Source of the DNA: Asterias rubens
Taxonomy: Eukaryota > Echinodermata > Asteroidea > Forcipulatida > Asteriidae
NCBI RefSeq assembly: GCF_902459465.1
Contig: NC_047063.1
Span: forward strand, 9,485,343 to 9,549,342
Length of the DNA: 64,000 nucleotides
Direction: 5' to 3'
The translations under genes were made by a program, and so were the position numbers. This document shows, in pieces, positions 45,999 through 58,103 of the stretch. The notes below the pieces were generated by a model. That model was not told the DNA's origin. It was given only the letters and a program-made list of their open reading frames with translations, and did not search any database. Each line of letters starts with the position of its first letter. The first letter of the stretch is position 1.

Positions 45999-46040
45999 GA
46001 CGGTCGTTGACAAAGGTTTTCGAAAGTTGGTGCTAGCACC
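45999..46040 (+). promoter_or_regulatory. Shared promoter/5'UTR block upstream of SUCLG2
   Basis: The sequence starts GACGGTCGTTGACAAAGG, 90 bases before the SUCLG2 ATG. About 35 of 42 positions match the block at 58104-58145 upstream of MGLL, the first 15 without a mismatch. It runs into a small inverted repeat, GTGCTAGCACC...GGTGCTGGCAC. It could be an initiator/transcription-factor site or the conserved start of the 5'UTR. Confidence 0.5.
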
Positions 46041-46088
46041 AATTCGGTGCTGGCACGAATATTGAATGCGCTGAAGTCAAAATCAAAC

Positions 46089-49000
46089 ATGGCGGCCTCC
46101 ATTACGCGTGTTCTTCAGAGATTGCAGCAAAAAACAGCTGTTCCCCTTCTAAAAAAACAGGTACAGTAGGTTTGCAATATGAAGACAAAAACTGTAGTGT
46201 TATTACTGCAAAGCAGCATCCCCAGTGTACACACATTTCACAAATGGAAAAACTAATTTTATTATTTTACACTTTAGAAATGAGAGTTAGTAACTTTAGT
46301 CAAATTAGTGTTAATTAATTAAGACTTTAAGTAACACTTTTTAACGCAATAACCTTTTAATCTTAGCCATACTCAGCCTAACATTCCTAGGGGGCCTAGG
46401 CTAGGCCTATTTGTTTAAAGCAATTTTTTTAAATACACTTTCGAAACAGAACAAAATTTACAAATAACTTACAGGGTTTACAGAAGGTAATATTAAAAGA
46501 CTTCTCTTGAAATAATATTCCATGAAAAATGCTTTACTTTTGAGAAAACATTAAACAATTATCAATTCTCGACATCGAGAATTACAAATTTATATAGTAA
46601 ACACATATCATGACACGTAGAAACGTGCGGAAACAAGGGTGGGTTTTCCTGTTATTTTCTCCTGACTCCAATGACCGATTGAGCCTAAATTTTCACAGGT
46701 TTGTTATTTTATATAAAAGTTGTTGTGATACACGAAGTGTGGGCCTTGGACAACACTGCTTACCAAAAGTGTCCACTGGCTTTAATGCTAAACATGCTAA
46801 ATAATAGGGGTCTACGTGAATATTTTTTATTATTGCATGATTAATTTATTCCTCCATGAGTGAATTGAAGTTTGTTCGCAATGGTACCGGACCTTTATAC
46901 CCTGGACTCTGTCACGTTGCCTGCAACGGAGGAGTCCAACCTGGGCTAGGCCTAGTGAATAGGGCTAGAGTGGTGCCCCACCAAGTGGCACCACCAGCAG
47001 TTTTTTTTTTTTGGCAAGTACTCTGCTCTGCGGCGAATGCTGCTTTTTGGGTAACTTTCCATATTCTGCCATGCCTGCCATCCAACAATTTTTTTAAGGT
47101 ATCAATAATCAGGCCTGGCTGTGTTCCCTAGATCAGCAAAGCTGAGAACGACATTTATAATAAATGGACAAGCAATTCAAGGATTTTTAGTTGAAGAAAC
47201 AATTTTGTTTGTTTCCTAACAGTCATTAGCAGCCTCAGTGGTTCCAGTTCGATGTCTGAATCTTCAGGAATACCAGAGTAAGAAGTTGATGTCAGATTAT
47301 GATGTCACGGTTCAGAGGTTTCGTGTTGCCGATAATCCACCGGATGCAGTGAGAGAAGCAAAAGCTCTGGGTAAGTTAGGAGTGCGTTTTGGCGACCCCA
47401 ACCTAAGCCCAACTGAGTCAACAAGCCTGATACCGGTTGGTCTGCACAGCATCGTCATCGCGCTCAACCGAACATGCAAAAATGCTCAACCGCTAATAAT
47501 AACAATAATAATAATAACTGTATTTATAACGCAACTTTTGCCAAAGGATACAAAGCGCCAGGTATTATTACTGCAAGGAATTGGACGAAGTTTGAGATAT
47601 AAGACCTAATCCTTAGCACCATGTAATGGTTTACAAGGTGCTTATGCAATATGATGCCAATCCAGCCAGGAACACCGGGGCGAACCCCTTCTCTTTTCGA
47701 TAAGTGCACTGGGTTCTTTTACATGCGTTTACACAACACATGGGACCAACGGCTTTACGTCCCATCCGAAGGACGAAGCAATGGTTATGTGTCTTGCTTA
47801 AGGACACAAGTGTCACGGCTGGGGATTCGAACCCACACTCTGCTGATCAGAAACACCAGAGTTTGAATTCGGTGCTCTTAACCTCTCGGCCACGACACTC
47901 CCATAAACCGCTGACCAATGTTTCTGGTTGGGGTCACCAAAACGCACTCCAGGTGTATTAAATCTGAAATGGCACAATACACTTACACCCATTTCAGACA
48001 GGTGCGGTAGAGTCGCACAGAACCAAATAGATTAGGAGAAACTCTAGGTCAGACCCAAATACACTTTTGGTTTTAGATAGTGCATTGTTTGCTGTGTGTA
48101 TAACGCGTCACTTTCCCGTGGTTTCTAGTAAAAATAAGACGTATCAATCAAAAGTTAGAATCTTTTGAAGGGGTTGTTATACACCTTTATTGTAGACTTG
48201 TGGACAAGTCCTTAATGGTCTGCCGTGGTGAGGTAATCGCGTTGTGGCGGTGCTCTCGCGAGATCACTGCTCTTGCGCGAACTACTAAGAGAGCAATAGT
48301 CTCGCGGGGCAAGCAGTCTCGCGAGAATACCGCGGGAATCGCTGAGAGATTCGGAATAGAGTGGGAACGCTATCACCGCGTAAAATTTAACGACTTGTCC
48401 ACAAGTCTGCTTATTACCTTTATTGCAGATCCATGTCAAACCCTCATCTTTTACACTGTTCTTATTCTTTGTATATTCTGGGTACATGAAATCTTTTGTT
48501 TGGTCTGATCATGTGACTCCTAGTCAACAAGGACATTTTCTGTTTCATGTAGTCTTACACTCCTCTCTGTTCCTCACAGATGTCAACGAGATTGTTTTAA
48601 AGGCTCAGATCCTAGCCGGTGGAAGGGGGAAGGGTACATTCTCCAGTGGATTCAAGGGAGGGGTACACTTGACGAAAAAGTAAGTAAATAGATTCAAACT
48701 CTCAATCTTAATGTACATGTGGTGTGTCTGTGTCTACACAGTAAACCTTATTGACTACCAAACAATATCCACTACAGCGAGTTGCAAGATAAACATTTCT
48801 GTGGTATTTCGGTTGGCCAGTACCCGCCGTCACCTCGCTTAAGTTTGAATAGATTTGGCGTTCTTGATGAAAATACTGTGACATCTTTTTAAAAGCTGTT
48901 TTGACAACAAGTTAATACTATATTTTATTTATCTGAAACTGTCAGAGGTGACTTTTACTGAATCTTTCTTGAAAATGTTGCCATGAATCAGCATTACATG

Positions 49001-52000
49001 GAGCTGGCCAACTGATGTAATAGACCGATCCATTAAGCTCCGCCCCATTGCGTATTGACCAATCATAACGCAGCGAAGGTATGACAAATTAAGTTCCGAC
49101 ATGCATGCGCGTATGCTTGGCGCACACGGCAAAGTTGTGCAGAAAGGCATTGGAGAGGCTCACGTGTTCTTGCTCACATGTGCGTCGAGGGGGGATCCTA
49201 ATGGATTGGTCTATTGCCTATTGAGGATGAATAAAGTTTTTTGAATTGAATTACATTGATAAGAAACACTTTTTTTACCCAACCTATTAACAGCCCTGAT
49301 GAGCTTCTACCAATGGTGTCTCAGATGATTGGGTATAATCTAGTCACTAAACAGACTCCAAAGGATGGGGTCAAAGTTAAAAAGGTCAGTGTTTGTAGTC
49401 CTTAAAAGGATTGTTCTCTTTTATCAATTACCAGTGTTTTTGTGTTTGTGTTTTTTTGTTTTTATGTTTTTGTGTGTGGATATTTTCCAACAGCTCTCTG
49501 TCCATTATGCCTATTCCGTGTGAGTGATTTACTAGGATTTGTCCTTATTTTACTACAATCTAACACCATAACTCAACACCCAGTTGGTTTGAATCTGTTT
49601 ATGTTGTATCTCCTAACATTTTCCCTCACATTTCGCGCAAGTTTAAATCTGTCTAAATGCCACATCTCACCGTCTAGTAGCCTGGATGTACACACAAAGC
49701 TTGCGTTTAGAAAATGTGTACTGTAGTAGCCTGGATGTACACACAAAGTTTGCGTTTAGAAAATGTGTTTAAGTATGGAGCATTTTCTTGCTAGAAACAA
49801 CATTTTTTGCAAAATCGCGAGACAAAGTTTTTGCGCCGACCCGACGGATTCTCCTTTTCATGTTTGTGCTTGTTCCATGTTTGTGTGTAGGTGATGGTGG
49901 CCGAGGCCTTGGATATTTCCCGGGAGACGTACGTGGCCATCTTGATGGATCGGGAGATGAACGGCCCGGTCTTGGTTGGTAGTCCAGAGGGAGGGATGGA
50001 CATAGAAGAAGTGGCAGAGAAAACACCAGAGCTTATATTTAAGGTTTGTAAAGTCTCAAGGTGTGACGTTTCCATCAGTTCACGCCCTTCATGGGGAGCT
50101 CGATCCTTTTCACACTCTGGCCCATCACTATGGAACAAACTCCCCCCCTAAACTCCGACAAATCACTACCTATTCCAGCTTCAAAACCCATTTGATAAGT
50201 TATTTTTGTGCTTAACCATACTCTTTGCAATCTGGCTTTGGCATCTCTCCTGCGCCAGGAGTGTCTTTTAGACAGACATGGCGCAGTATAAATTACCACT
50301 ATTATTATTATTATTATCATTATAGACATACTATGTGAAATTCGCTGAACAGGGCCAACATTCATAGAGCTGCAAAGCAGAAAATATTGCTGAACAATTT
50401 TCTGCTGTAAGCAGATTTGAGCAGGACACCCGTCACAGAAGGTCAATGAGAATGGTGTTTGGGCTTGTAGTGTACCCCGTGTGGTTCCTTACTCAAGTTC
50501 CCCATAGCTATGCCATTTTTGTAGCACATCACTTGATTGATTTTTGACCAACGCAATTCACAATCTAATACCATGGCGTATGTAATGCTACAAAAAGTAA
50601 GACTATGCCACAAATTAGTTTCTTTGAAATGCTGTTTAATTTTTCTTTTTTCCGGGGAGTGGTCTAAATGTTTGCATTCCAATCAGTGCCCAATATGTTT
50701 GCATTCCTATCAGTGTACAAGCAACAATTCAGATTGCAGTTTCTTAAAGACCTGCTTGAACGAAATTGTCAAGTCGTGAACTTTGCTGAATTCCACTTAA
50801 AATGTTTTTGATGAATAAGGAAATCGAGTCATATGATTATAAATAGGTTTCAATTGTGTCAAAAAAACAATCATTTTGTATGCCCTTGTCCAGAGCTTTT
50901 CTGCGAGATTTGCGAAAAGCCCCGTTACGTAATCACTCTCAAAACGTCATAAGTAGATAAAGCCCCTTTGTTGCAGCGTGGATGTATAACAAAGCAAACT
51001 CCTACAAATGACGTCAGCGGCATTGTCCTTTGACGCCCGCTCTCAACGGCAGAAGTGTTTTTAGTTTTTCAAAAAACCTTTAGGTAGGGGCCTGATTTTT
51101 TACTCGTTAATTATGAAAAGTTCAGAAGTGTATACATATCAAAATTATGTTAAAATGGTGAACAAGTGCATTATAAACAAGTAAAAATACCATTTCTGTT
51201 GAAAACATTCCGCTCAGGTAGCTGTTTAAGTTTGATTTATTGATTTGTTGGCAGGAACCAATAGATATATTTGCTGGACTTACAGATGAGCAGGCAATGA
51301 GGATGGCAGACAATCTCAAGTTTAAGGGAGACCTTCAAAAAGAGGTATTTGGACTTTGAAACCCATATCTGTGTTCGCAGGACTGTATGTTTCATTTGTG
51401 AAAGGACAAAAAGGGCACCGAGGCATTTTGTTTGCATGTCTGTCTGTTAATTTTGTTTCTTTGTTTGTATGTCAGGCTTTTTTTTTTTTACAAACTTCTG
51501 CTTATCAAACAGCCCTATCTTTTATCCTGCAAAGTGCTACTTGATGTTATTTTTGCTTTATTCCATAACTTATGTACTAGTTGTTTTTTTCATAGAAGTA
51601 TGGAAATAAATGTAAATTAATGGGTCTATGTACTTTTTGTAGGACAAAAAACACAATGTCCACAGATTTACACTAAACTTACACAGTTTGAAGATAATGA
51701 TAGTAGAAAGATTCCCTGAAAATATTACGTGCTGAGGTGCTGTAGTTTTTTGGGAAATGAGTAAAACAATGTCATGAAAATAGTTTTGGTCTCAAGCTTT
51801 CCACTATCATATCTTCAACCCCTGTAAGTTTAATGTAAATCTATGAAAATTTTGAAAAAGTACCCAAATCCTTTAAAATCTAAATTAAATAGTTGGTCTG
51901 GCACCTTCTTTAATTCTGTTTCTGTATCTGTCTAATCATGTCAGCTTTTTTTTATTTTTGAGAGGATTGTGTTTTTTTTCTCCTACAGGCTGCAGGTCAA

Positions 52001-55000
52001 CTGCAGAATCTATACCAACTATTCCTTGGAGTGGACGCTACACAGGTTGAGATTAATCCATTCGGAGAAACACCTGATGGCAAAGGTAAAGCTTAAGAAC
52101 CAAGCCCAAGACTTAAATTGTTTTAAATTTCAAAACAAACACTGATGTATGATCTTTTGATTTAGATCAGTCAATCCCATCTTCAAGTTTTTAATAAAAA
52201 CACCTACAATGAAACCTGTTCAATAAAAACATCTCTAATCAAAACTGGTTTGATAGTTGCGTTTTAGCGAAAACATTGAAAAACGGCGTATGTTTTGACA
52301 AAACTTGTTTGAACATTGATGTTGGGCTTTTTTTATAATAAAAAAATAATAAAAGTAATTGCAGTGATTGCAGTGCTCTTCGAATGCTATTTTCTTTCAG
52401 ACTTGGAAAGAAATTTTTTGCTGGAGATTTGGAAAACTTTCCGCATCCTTTCACCACTTTTTCACTGTGTTTTACAAAGAGGAATGTCTCATTTGAGTAA
52501 ATTTTGTACTATTTTATTTCATAACGAATGAAGAAGTGGTTGCAGGATATGGGAACTTTTCCAGAGATTGTCTATGAGGTATGAGGTCTGTAATCTGTGA
52601 GCTTTCAGATTGAGGTTGATCGAATTGTTCCCTCAATAAAACCAATGCAGTAATTGTGTACAGGAAAGTTTGACCCTCAGCTACAGTAACTAATGGGCGG
52701 CATTCCCTTGTTTCTCTCCATGTCCTGTGTTTGTCCTGTGTCCTGGCAAATTTTTACAATTCCTTTTTTTCTTTTATTCTTCTAGTGGTCTGCTTCGATG
52801 CCAAGGTGAACTTTGATGACAATGCTGAGTTCCGACAGAAAGACATTTTCGCTCTTGATGACAAGAATGAGAGTGACCCTCGGGAAGTTGAGGCATCAAA
52901 ACATAACCTCAACTATATTGGCATGGATGGCAACATTGGCTGTTTAGGTAGGTACCTCAATTACATTGCCATCTATAGTACTTGTTGAGGTGGGTAACAA
53001 TAGGCAATCCCTTGATGTCGAGGAAGGTGTTCTCCAAAGATAAGCAAAGTTATTAGGGTTGAGGTAGCTAGTGCCTAAGGTGACTCCGTCAATGACTTAA
53101 AAGTCGGATCCGTGAGCCACATACTCTCAGGCATATGTCACAGTTTGTAGTCATAGGGATGGTTGGACCATGGAGATGTCTCTCACGTTCCCTCTCCTTT
53201 CGCTGCTGACGCTTAGCGGTTGCCTGAGCTAGAGGATTTGTTTCAAAGCTAGCAGTGCCTCTGTGCATCAGTTGCCTCCATGAGGCTCGATCTCCTGCCT
53301 GATCCTCCCAGGATGCAGTGTTGATGCTATATTTATTGAGGTACCTCATTAACAATGAAACTGAGGGAAACATTGGCTAGCTCACTCAGTCGGTAGAACA
53401 GCTTAGCGTAAATGATAAGGTAGCAGATTTAACCATGGTCTATTAAACTGTCTTTGCCCACCCGCAATCTAAATTAACCCTGTCATTCTTTCTTCTCTCC
53501 ATTAGTAAACGGTGCAGGTCTAGCCATGGCAACAATGGACATTATCAAATACCATGGAGGGGAGCCGGCAAACTTCCTTGATCTTGGAGGAGGTGTTCAG
53601 GAACACCAGGTGTTCCAGGCTTTCAAACTTCTTAACTCTGAAGAAAGTGTAAGTGGGACTCTGTTTTAAATTTGCTTTAGACATTTTGTTGATATTGAAG
53701 TTATGATGATAGACTGTGACAGAATTGTGACAGATATGACTTTGGCTGGATTGTCACATCTTCATGTGTTGTGAAGTAATAATAACTTTCGATTTATATA
53801 GAGCCTAATAACTAACACTTAATTCTCTAAGCGCTTAAACAAATTCTTATATAGCGCATTTCACAATAACCATATCAATGCGCTTTACATTAGTGCCCTG
53901 GTCATAGGGCCAATAACATCCCTTTTTAATGTTTCTCAGCTCCCTTGGGAGTATACAACCTGGGCAACAGTTTATATCGCTCCGCAGGCTTTTTCATTCA
54001 CAATATCAACCTCTACCCTCGCAGGTTCCCATTTATTCCCCTGGGTGAAGAGAAGCAATTATAGTAAAGTATCTTGCTCAAGGACACAAGTGTCACGACC
54101 GGGATTCGAACCCACACTCCAGTGAATTCGCACCAGAACTTGAATTCGATGCTCTTAACCACTCGGCCATGACACTCTACAACTTTCTTGGCAACACCCC
54201 TAGTACATTCATTAACCACTGCCCTAGTCGCCCAGTCCTGGAATGACACGCAGGCCACAGAGACCATGGCCTCGGTTGCCCATGGTCTTGGCCTTGGAGC
54301 CCATTCAAAGGCTTCAAATGATTTTCCAATGGAAGTGCCCTTTTGCAAAATGAAAATGGCCTTGTCTTTTCAAAGATGAATTTTCAGGCCTGGTCGCCAA
54401 CATACTACCTTATTGTTTTTTATAATGTGGTATGTCTGTCATGAATGAATTCCCTGGTGCCAAATTATCAAACCAGGTGGAGATTGTTTAAAAGAATGAT
54501 TTTAAGAGAGGAAGCAACCATAATGAAACACATTGATAGGAATATGGCATGAGGTGGTGCAAATTGCTACCAAACCATGCTAGTAACATGGTAAGCCCCT
54601 GCTCTGTGTAGAACGTGTACTGGTAGCCCTATATAGGACTCTTTCTCTGTACACAGGAACCGAGTCCTAACTATTGAGGCCCGTTTCTGGGGCGGAAAAA
54701 TTTCACAGCTTCATAACTTAAATCTTACCTGCAACAAGCCACTAATTTCAACAGATTCACATTCCATGGCGGCATACATTTTTCTGCGGTGGGTTTTGGT
54801 CCTCATATTTTCCTCACAAATCCGTAATTTTTGTGAAATAATGCAGCTTCCAACGTTAAAAAATTCCTGTTTACAGTGTTGTCTGTTGTCGTGCGTACGC
54901 GTATACATTCGCGTACACGACGCATGATGCAAGCTTAGACGCATGAATTCTTGCTCACCGTTTCTTTACTGCACAGCGTTAACAACACAATTCAAAATTT

Positions 55001-56518
55001 GCGCGTCGTGCGTCTTGCGTACACACGGCAGACTGTGAGAGTACGAAAAAAAATGGGAATTTTGTAACGTTGGGAGCTGCATTATTTCATGAAAATTACG
55101 GATTTGTGAAGAATATATGACGATCAAAACCCACCTCAGAAAAACATATGCTGCCATGGAATGTGAATCTGTTGAAATTGGTGCTTTCTTGCAGGTAAGA
55201 TTTGAGTTATGAAGCTGTGGAAATTTTCCGCCCCAGAAATGTACCCTGATGTCCAGGACGTCACTGTAGTACAGTACGAAAGTGTAAGGCCGCCAGGGCT
55301 AGTGTACTGGGTTCTATTTTTGTTTGCATTAAACAACACAATGGACCTTTGGATTTACTTTCCAAGGAGAAAGCAGTGTCTTGCTTAAGGACACAAGACT
55401 ACAGCCACGTAATGTTATATTCAAAGCATGTCCATCTGGCCCACAACGTTAAATGATCGATGTGATTTAAAATACATCTATAAAGAAATTCTGTGTTATC
55501 AAATTATAATGTCCTACGAAAGATTATTTCTGTTTGCTGTGTTAGAATTTCAGTCTGTTATAATACAAATAACTGCAATTAGATGTTTTTTTTACCTTTG
55601 TTATTTTCTACTATCCAAGGTGAAAGCCATCCTAGTCAATATATTTGGCGGTATTGTGGACTGTTCCATTATTGCCAAGGGAATCACATCTGCTTGCAGG
55701 GGCATGGATTTGAAGGTTCCTGTTGTGGTACGCTTAGCAGGTGAGCCTTTCTAATCAATGTACCTCTTAAATTATTAATTTACTGAGCAGTAAGCACCCC
55801 CCCCTCCCAGAAAGGAAAAAAAAATAAATAAAAAAAAATCACCACCCTCAGATAAAATGGACTCCTCCGTGCAGTCTCACTGGCCGCCAACTAGCAGCTT
55901 TTAGCTAGCTATCAATAACCATGTAATCCCAATCATGTACCTACATTCGTACAGGTATGTTTACTTTGCTGTTTGCACAATGATTTTGGGTTTTATATGA
56001 CTTGCATTATGAGAGTCGAATGAGATTATTAATGTAGGTGACCTGTACACCTTCCAAGCCCCTGGTTTTTGCAAACACTCTTGGCCCACATTCACTTATT
56101 TCATAGTTCCTACTTACGGTTTCTGGATCGAAAGTAACCAAGTACTGCATTAATACCCACCACTAACAAATGCACTCTATTTCATTTTGTGGCAGTGTCA
56201 AAAATGTCAACAATTGAAAAGTAACCGGCATTTCCAAAAAGCATTGCGAACACCTCAGAAATGTTTTCCCTTCCCCACTTTACTTCATCCACTGGAAGTT
56301 GTTTGAAAACCTTTGTCCATTGATATTTAAACAATGCAATATTTAAAACAAAACCTTATGCACTGTAAAATTAAACGCAAAAATCTAACGCCTCACTGTT
56401 TTTTCTTGAAGGTTACAATGTCGTACCAGCCATGAAGATATTGAAGGACAGTGGTCTGCCAATCCAGACAGCACTAGACTTTGAGGATGCTGCTGTAAAG
56501 GTTGTGGGATCTGTGTAA
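46089..56518 (+). CDS. SUCLG2: Succinyl-CoA ligase [GDP-forming] beta subunit, mitochondrial (complete, 11 exons)
   Basis: Exons 46089-46160, 47223-47370, 48580-48679, 49294-49384, 49891-50043, 51255-51344, 51989-52085, 52786-52947, 53506-53648, 55620-55740 and 56412-56518. All phases agree, giving 427 residues with stop TAA at 56516-56518. The enzyme makes GTP from GDP, phosphate and succinyl-CoA in the mitochondrial TCA cycle with an SUCLG1 partner. The N-terminus ([15 protein letters not shown]) is Arg-rich and amphipathic, a presequence; the mature chain probably starts near [12 protein letters not shown]. The ATP-grasp domain shows [24 protein letters not shown] and [16 protein letters not shown]; the CoA-ligase part shows [11 protein letters not shown]-like [27 protein letters not shown] and [18 protein letters not shown]. 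The [14 protein letters not shown] and [12 protein letters not shown] segments, and the end at ...VVGSV, match the GDP-type rather than SUCLA2. Nucleotide specificity is inferred from similarity. Introns carry SINEs, LINE 3' ends and MITEs. Confidence 0.95.
46605..46785. mobile_element. Degenerate TTAA MITE (right part)
   Basis: CAATGACCGATTGAGCC, AAATTTTCACAGGTTTGTTA and AAAAGTGTCCACTGGCTTTAA match the family's right side; the left side has decayed. It lies in SUCLG2 intron 1. Confidence 0.6.
47495..47905 (-). mobile_element. SINE C, copy 2 (full tRNA-like head)
   Basis: The minus strand begins GAGTGTCGTGGCCGAGAGGT, TAAGAGCACCGAATTC and GGGTTCGAATCCC (boxes A and B of a Leu/Ser-type tRNA), then GTGACACTTGTGTCCTTAAG and the body, ending in an ATTATTATT tail. 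SUCLG2 intron 2. Confidence 0.8.
48194..48408. mobile_element. MITE R with perfect 17-bp ends
   Basis: AGACTTGTGGACAAGTC at 48194-48210 and its exact inverse at 48392-48408. The 215-bp element is CpG-rich, with CTCGCGAG repeated inside. SUCLG2 intron 2. Confidence 0.85.
49677..49770. repeat. Two-copy 48-bp tandem duplication
   Basis: AGTAGCCTGGATGTACACAC...TTGCGTTTAGAAAATGTGT occurs twice, 48 bases apart, in SUCLG2 intron 4. Confidence 0.9.
50060..50335 (+). mobile_element. Non-LTR retrotransposon 3' end (5'-truncated)
   Basis: Translation gives [16 protein letters not shown], then (with one base change of frame) [20 protein letters not shown], the conserved C-terminus of CR1/L2-like ORF2. 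A 3'UTR with CTCCTGCGCCAGGAG hairpin, ATGGCGCAGTATAAATTACC and a TATTATTATTA tail follows. SUCLG2 intron 5. Confidence 0.7.
50905..51200 (+). repeat. Repeat family D, copy 2 (uninterrupted)
   Basis: GATTTGCGAAAAGCCCCGTT, CTCTCAAAACGTCATAAG, TTTGTTGCAGCGTGG, ATGACGTCAGCGGCATTGTC and AAATGGTGAACAAGTGCATT; the counterpart of 26235-27150 without the inserted element. Confidence 0.75.
52431..52562. mobile_element. hAT-like MITE E, diverged copy 4
   Basis: GGAAAACTTTCCGCATCC...ACCACTTTTTCACTG and inverse AGTGGTTGCAGGATATGG...AACTTTTCC ends, 132 bp. Flanks GGAGATTT / AGAGATTG agree at 6 of 8 positions. The interior ATTTCATAACGAATGAAGAA is kept. Confidence 0.75.
53000..53373 (-). pseudogene. LINE ORF2 C-terminal fragment with zinc-knuckle
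   Basis: The minus-strand frame ending at 53089 reads [20 protein letters not shown], then [14 protein letters not shown] and [17 protein letters not shown]. The 'DRxxWR ... Arg-rich ... CxxCxRxCxSRIxLxSH' layout is typical of the end of many non-LTR ORF2 proteins. It continues into a 3'UTR containing AACACCTTCCTCGACATCAA. SUCLG2 intron 8. Confidence 0.75.
53775..54180 (-). mobile_element. SINE C, copy 3
   Basis: The minus strand reads GAGTGTCATGGCCGAGTGGT, TAAGAGCATCGAATTC, GGGTTCGAATCCCGGTCGTG, then GTGACACTTGTGTCCTTGAG and a tail with AAATGCGCTATATAAGAATT. The tail resembles the LINE 3' ends in this window. SUCLG2 intron 9. Confidence 0.8.
54683..55239. mobile_element. Long-arm inverted-repeat element L
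   Basis: TTTCTGGGGCGGAAAAATTT at the left; inverted right end TTTCTGGGGCGGAAAATTTC. Arms of about 200 bases pair imperfectly, including AATCTTACCTGCAA, GATTCACATTCCATGGC and AATAATGCAGCTTCCAACGT. The GC-richer loop has CGTGCGTACGCGTATACATT. SUCLG2 intron 9. Confidence 0.85.
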
Positions 56519-56569
56519 AGGATGTCAGCCTTCATTGTGTCTTCTTGTCTGCAGCTGATGCAAAAGATA

Positions 56570-56575
56570 AATAAA
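56570..56575 (+). promoter_or_regulatory. SUCLG2: Poly(A) signal of SUCLG2
   Basis: AATAAA lies 52 bases after the SUCLG2 stop codon, the first such hexamer downstream; it is followed by a T-rich stretch. Confidence 0.6.
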
Positions 56576-56728
56576 CAATTCTTCCTTTATAATCATGGAG
56601 CTTATTGCAGGAATCTGGATTGTTGATGATGGGAGATGCATATTGTTGTGTCAGTGCAAAAACGTATCTCCATTTTGCAAAAGTTTTGTATCTTGCATGA
56701 AAATGCTCTCTGCAAATTTGTCAAATAC

Positions 56729-56870
56729 TAATAATAATATCAAAGTCTTATATAGCGCACGTATCTACCAAACGAGGTACTCAGGGCGCTGGGTATATAC
56801 AAACTTTCAGAAAGATAGGTAATTGCAGTGATGAATTCTGAGACCCAATTATGTAGCACCTTACAATGTA
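56729..56870 (-). mobile_element. SINE C, 3' fragment, copy 4
   Basis: ATATCAAAGTCTTATATAGC, GCACGTATCTACCAAACGAG and GACCCAATTATGTAGCACC; only the tail half is present, just after SUCLG2. Confidence 0.7.
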
Positions 56871-57805
56871 AGTACATTTGTGGGTTATTTGAAGTGAGAT
56901 ACAACAATTTGAAGATTTCAAACTCACGGGTAACGTTAGTACAAGGTTTTTTCCTGACACAGTGATGTTATAATTTTGACAAAATCATTGAGGAGTGGAA
57001 AGTTTAGACCTATTAATAAAATATATATGTTTGGCGTAAACCATCTCGAAAAATTAGTTATAGATTTTTATTTATTAATTGAAAAAGTATAACAAATATT
57101 GCTTGAACTCTTTTAAGATTTTCAAGGTTTTGTGAAATAATGGGGCAATCAAAGTTGATGGGAGCCAGATAAACACACAGCTCACTAAACCAGAGGACTA
57201 AACACATTACCTGCTTATGACATTTGCATGTACTTTTATCATGGTGTATAAAAATTATGAAAATAAATTAAGATTTTCTTACTCCATACCTATATTTACT
57301 GGCGGACCTTTTAGATTTTTGTTTGCCCTTAGAAAACAAAAGAAAAACAGAGATTAAATTGCCTGAAAATTCTATTAAACTCGTCCCCATGTAAACAAGT
57401 AAGTTAGCACTAAAAGAAAGTTCTACTTCTTTCCAAAGGGACCAAATATCATGCCTGGTAATTAGTGTGTGGTATAATATATTATATTACTCAATAATAA
57501 AGGCCCGTTTTGAAAAGAGCAGAACCTATGTATATGGGTCAAACATGGTAGAAATTTGGATTGAAATAAACACGTAGGAAGAGAGCAAAGTATAGAATGA
57601 AGTCGTGTTTTGGTTCCTTATCAGTGTTTGTTTTCTTGGAGACCAAACTACCCTTTTAATTTTTACATTTTTAGTTCAACATTGGTATTGTGTGATATGC
57701 AAACTTTTTGTTCGGGTTCAGGGCGTGAAAGAGCTAGCTCTCAAACCTAACACAACCACAGTCCACACCTTGAATTCCAGCTCCAGAGTGAATCAGATTA
57801 ACCTG
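56871..57805. other. Intergenic between SUCLG2 and MGLL
   Basis: AT-rich with no recognised gene. Short open frames (for example at 57605) have no family resemblance. Confidence 0.35.
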
Positions 57806-57901
57806 CCCCTCCCACCCTCCCCGCCCCGCCCACCCCAGCTGCCCCGCCCACCCTAGCCAGAGCTGTCCTCTCTGACCCTAGCTGCCCCGCCCACCCTACC
57901 C
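57806..57901. repeat. C-rich GC-box minisatellite upstream of MGLL
   Basis: Imperfect repetition of CAGCTGCCCCGCCCACCC-like units with several CCGCCC GC boxes, about 300-400 bases before the MGLL start. It could bind Sp/KLF factors or form an i-motif/G4 on the opposite strand. Function inferred only. Confidence 0.45.
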
Positions 57902-58103
57902 GCAATGTTGTCAGCAGCCGCCGAATAGCAGTATGAGTTTAATTTGTACACAAACATAATAATGTAAATTCAGGGCCCACTTGATTTAAATCTTGCTGCT
58001 CAGTCACCTGCACGTGTGTACCGATATATGGAGATTGTGCGGTTTAACAAGATTCGTAGATTTCTTCGGCACTCTCTCAACGACACGCCGTTGACCGCGT
58101 CGC

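Larger units (their letters stand above)
41723..46088. other. Intergenic between synaptophysin-like gene and SUCLG2
   Basis: Includes the synaptophysin-like 3'UTR (end unclear) and a series of MITEs and a SINE listed separately. Hairpin-like TTTCTCTGTTTAGAGAAATG words lie at 42020-42130. No further gene seen. Confidence 0.5.

Noticed and set aside
46700-47131. Coding potential of a 91-codon frame in SUCLG2 intron 1
   Set aside because: Includes a poly-T-derived Phe run and no family resemblance; the spliced SUCLG2 frame skips it.
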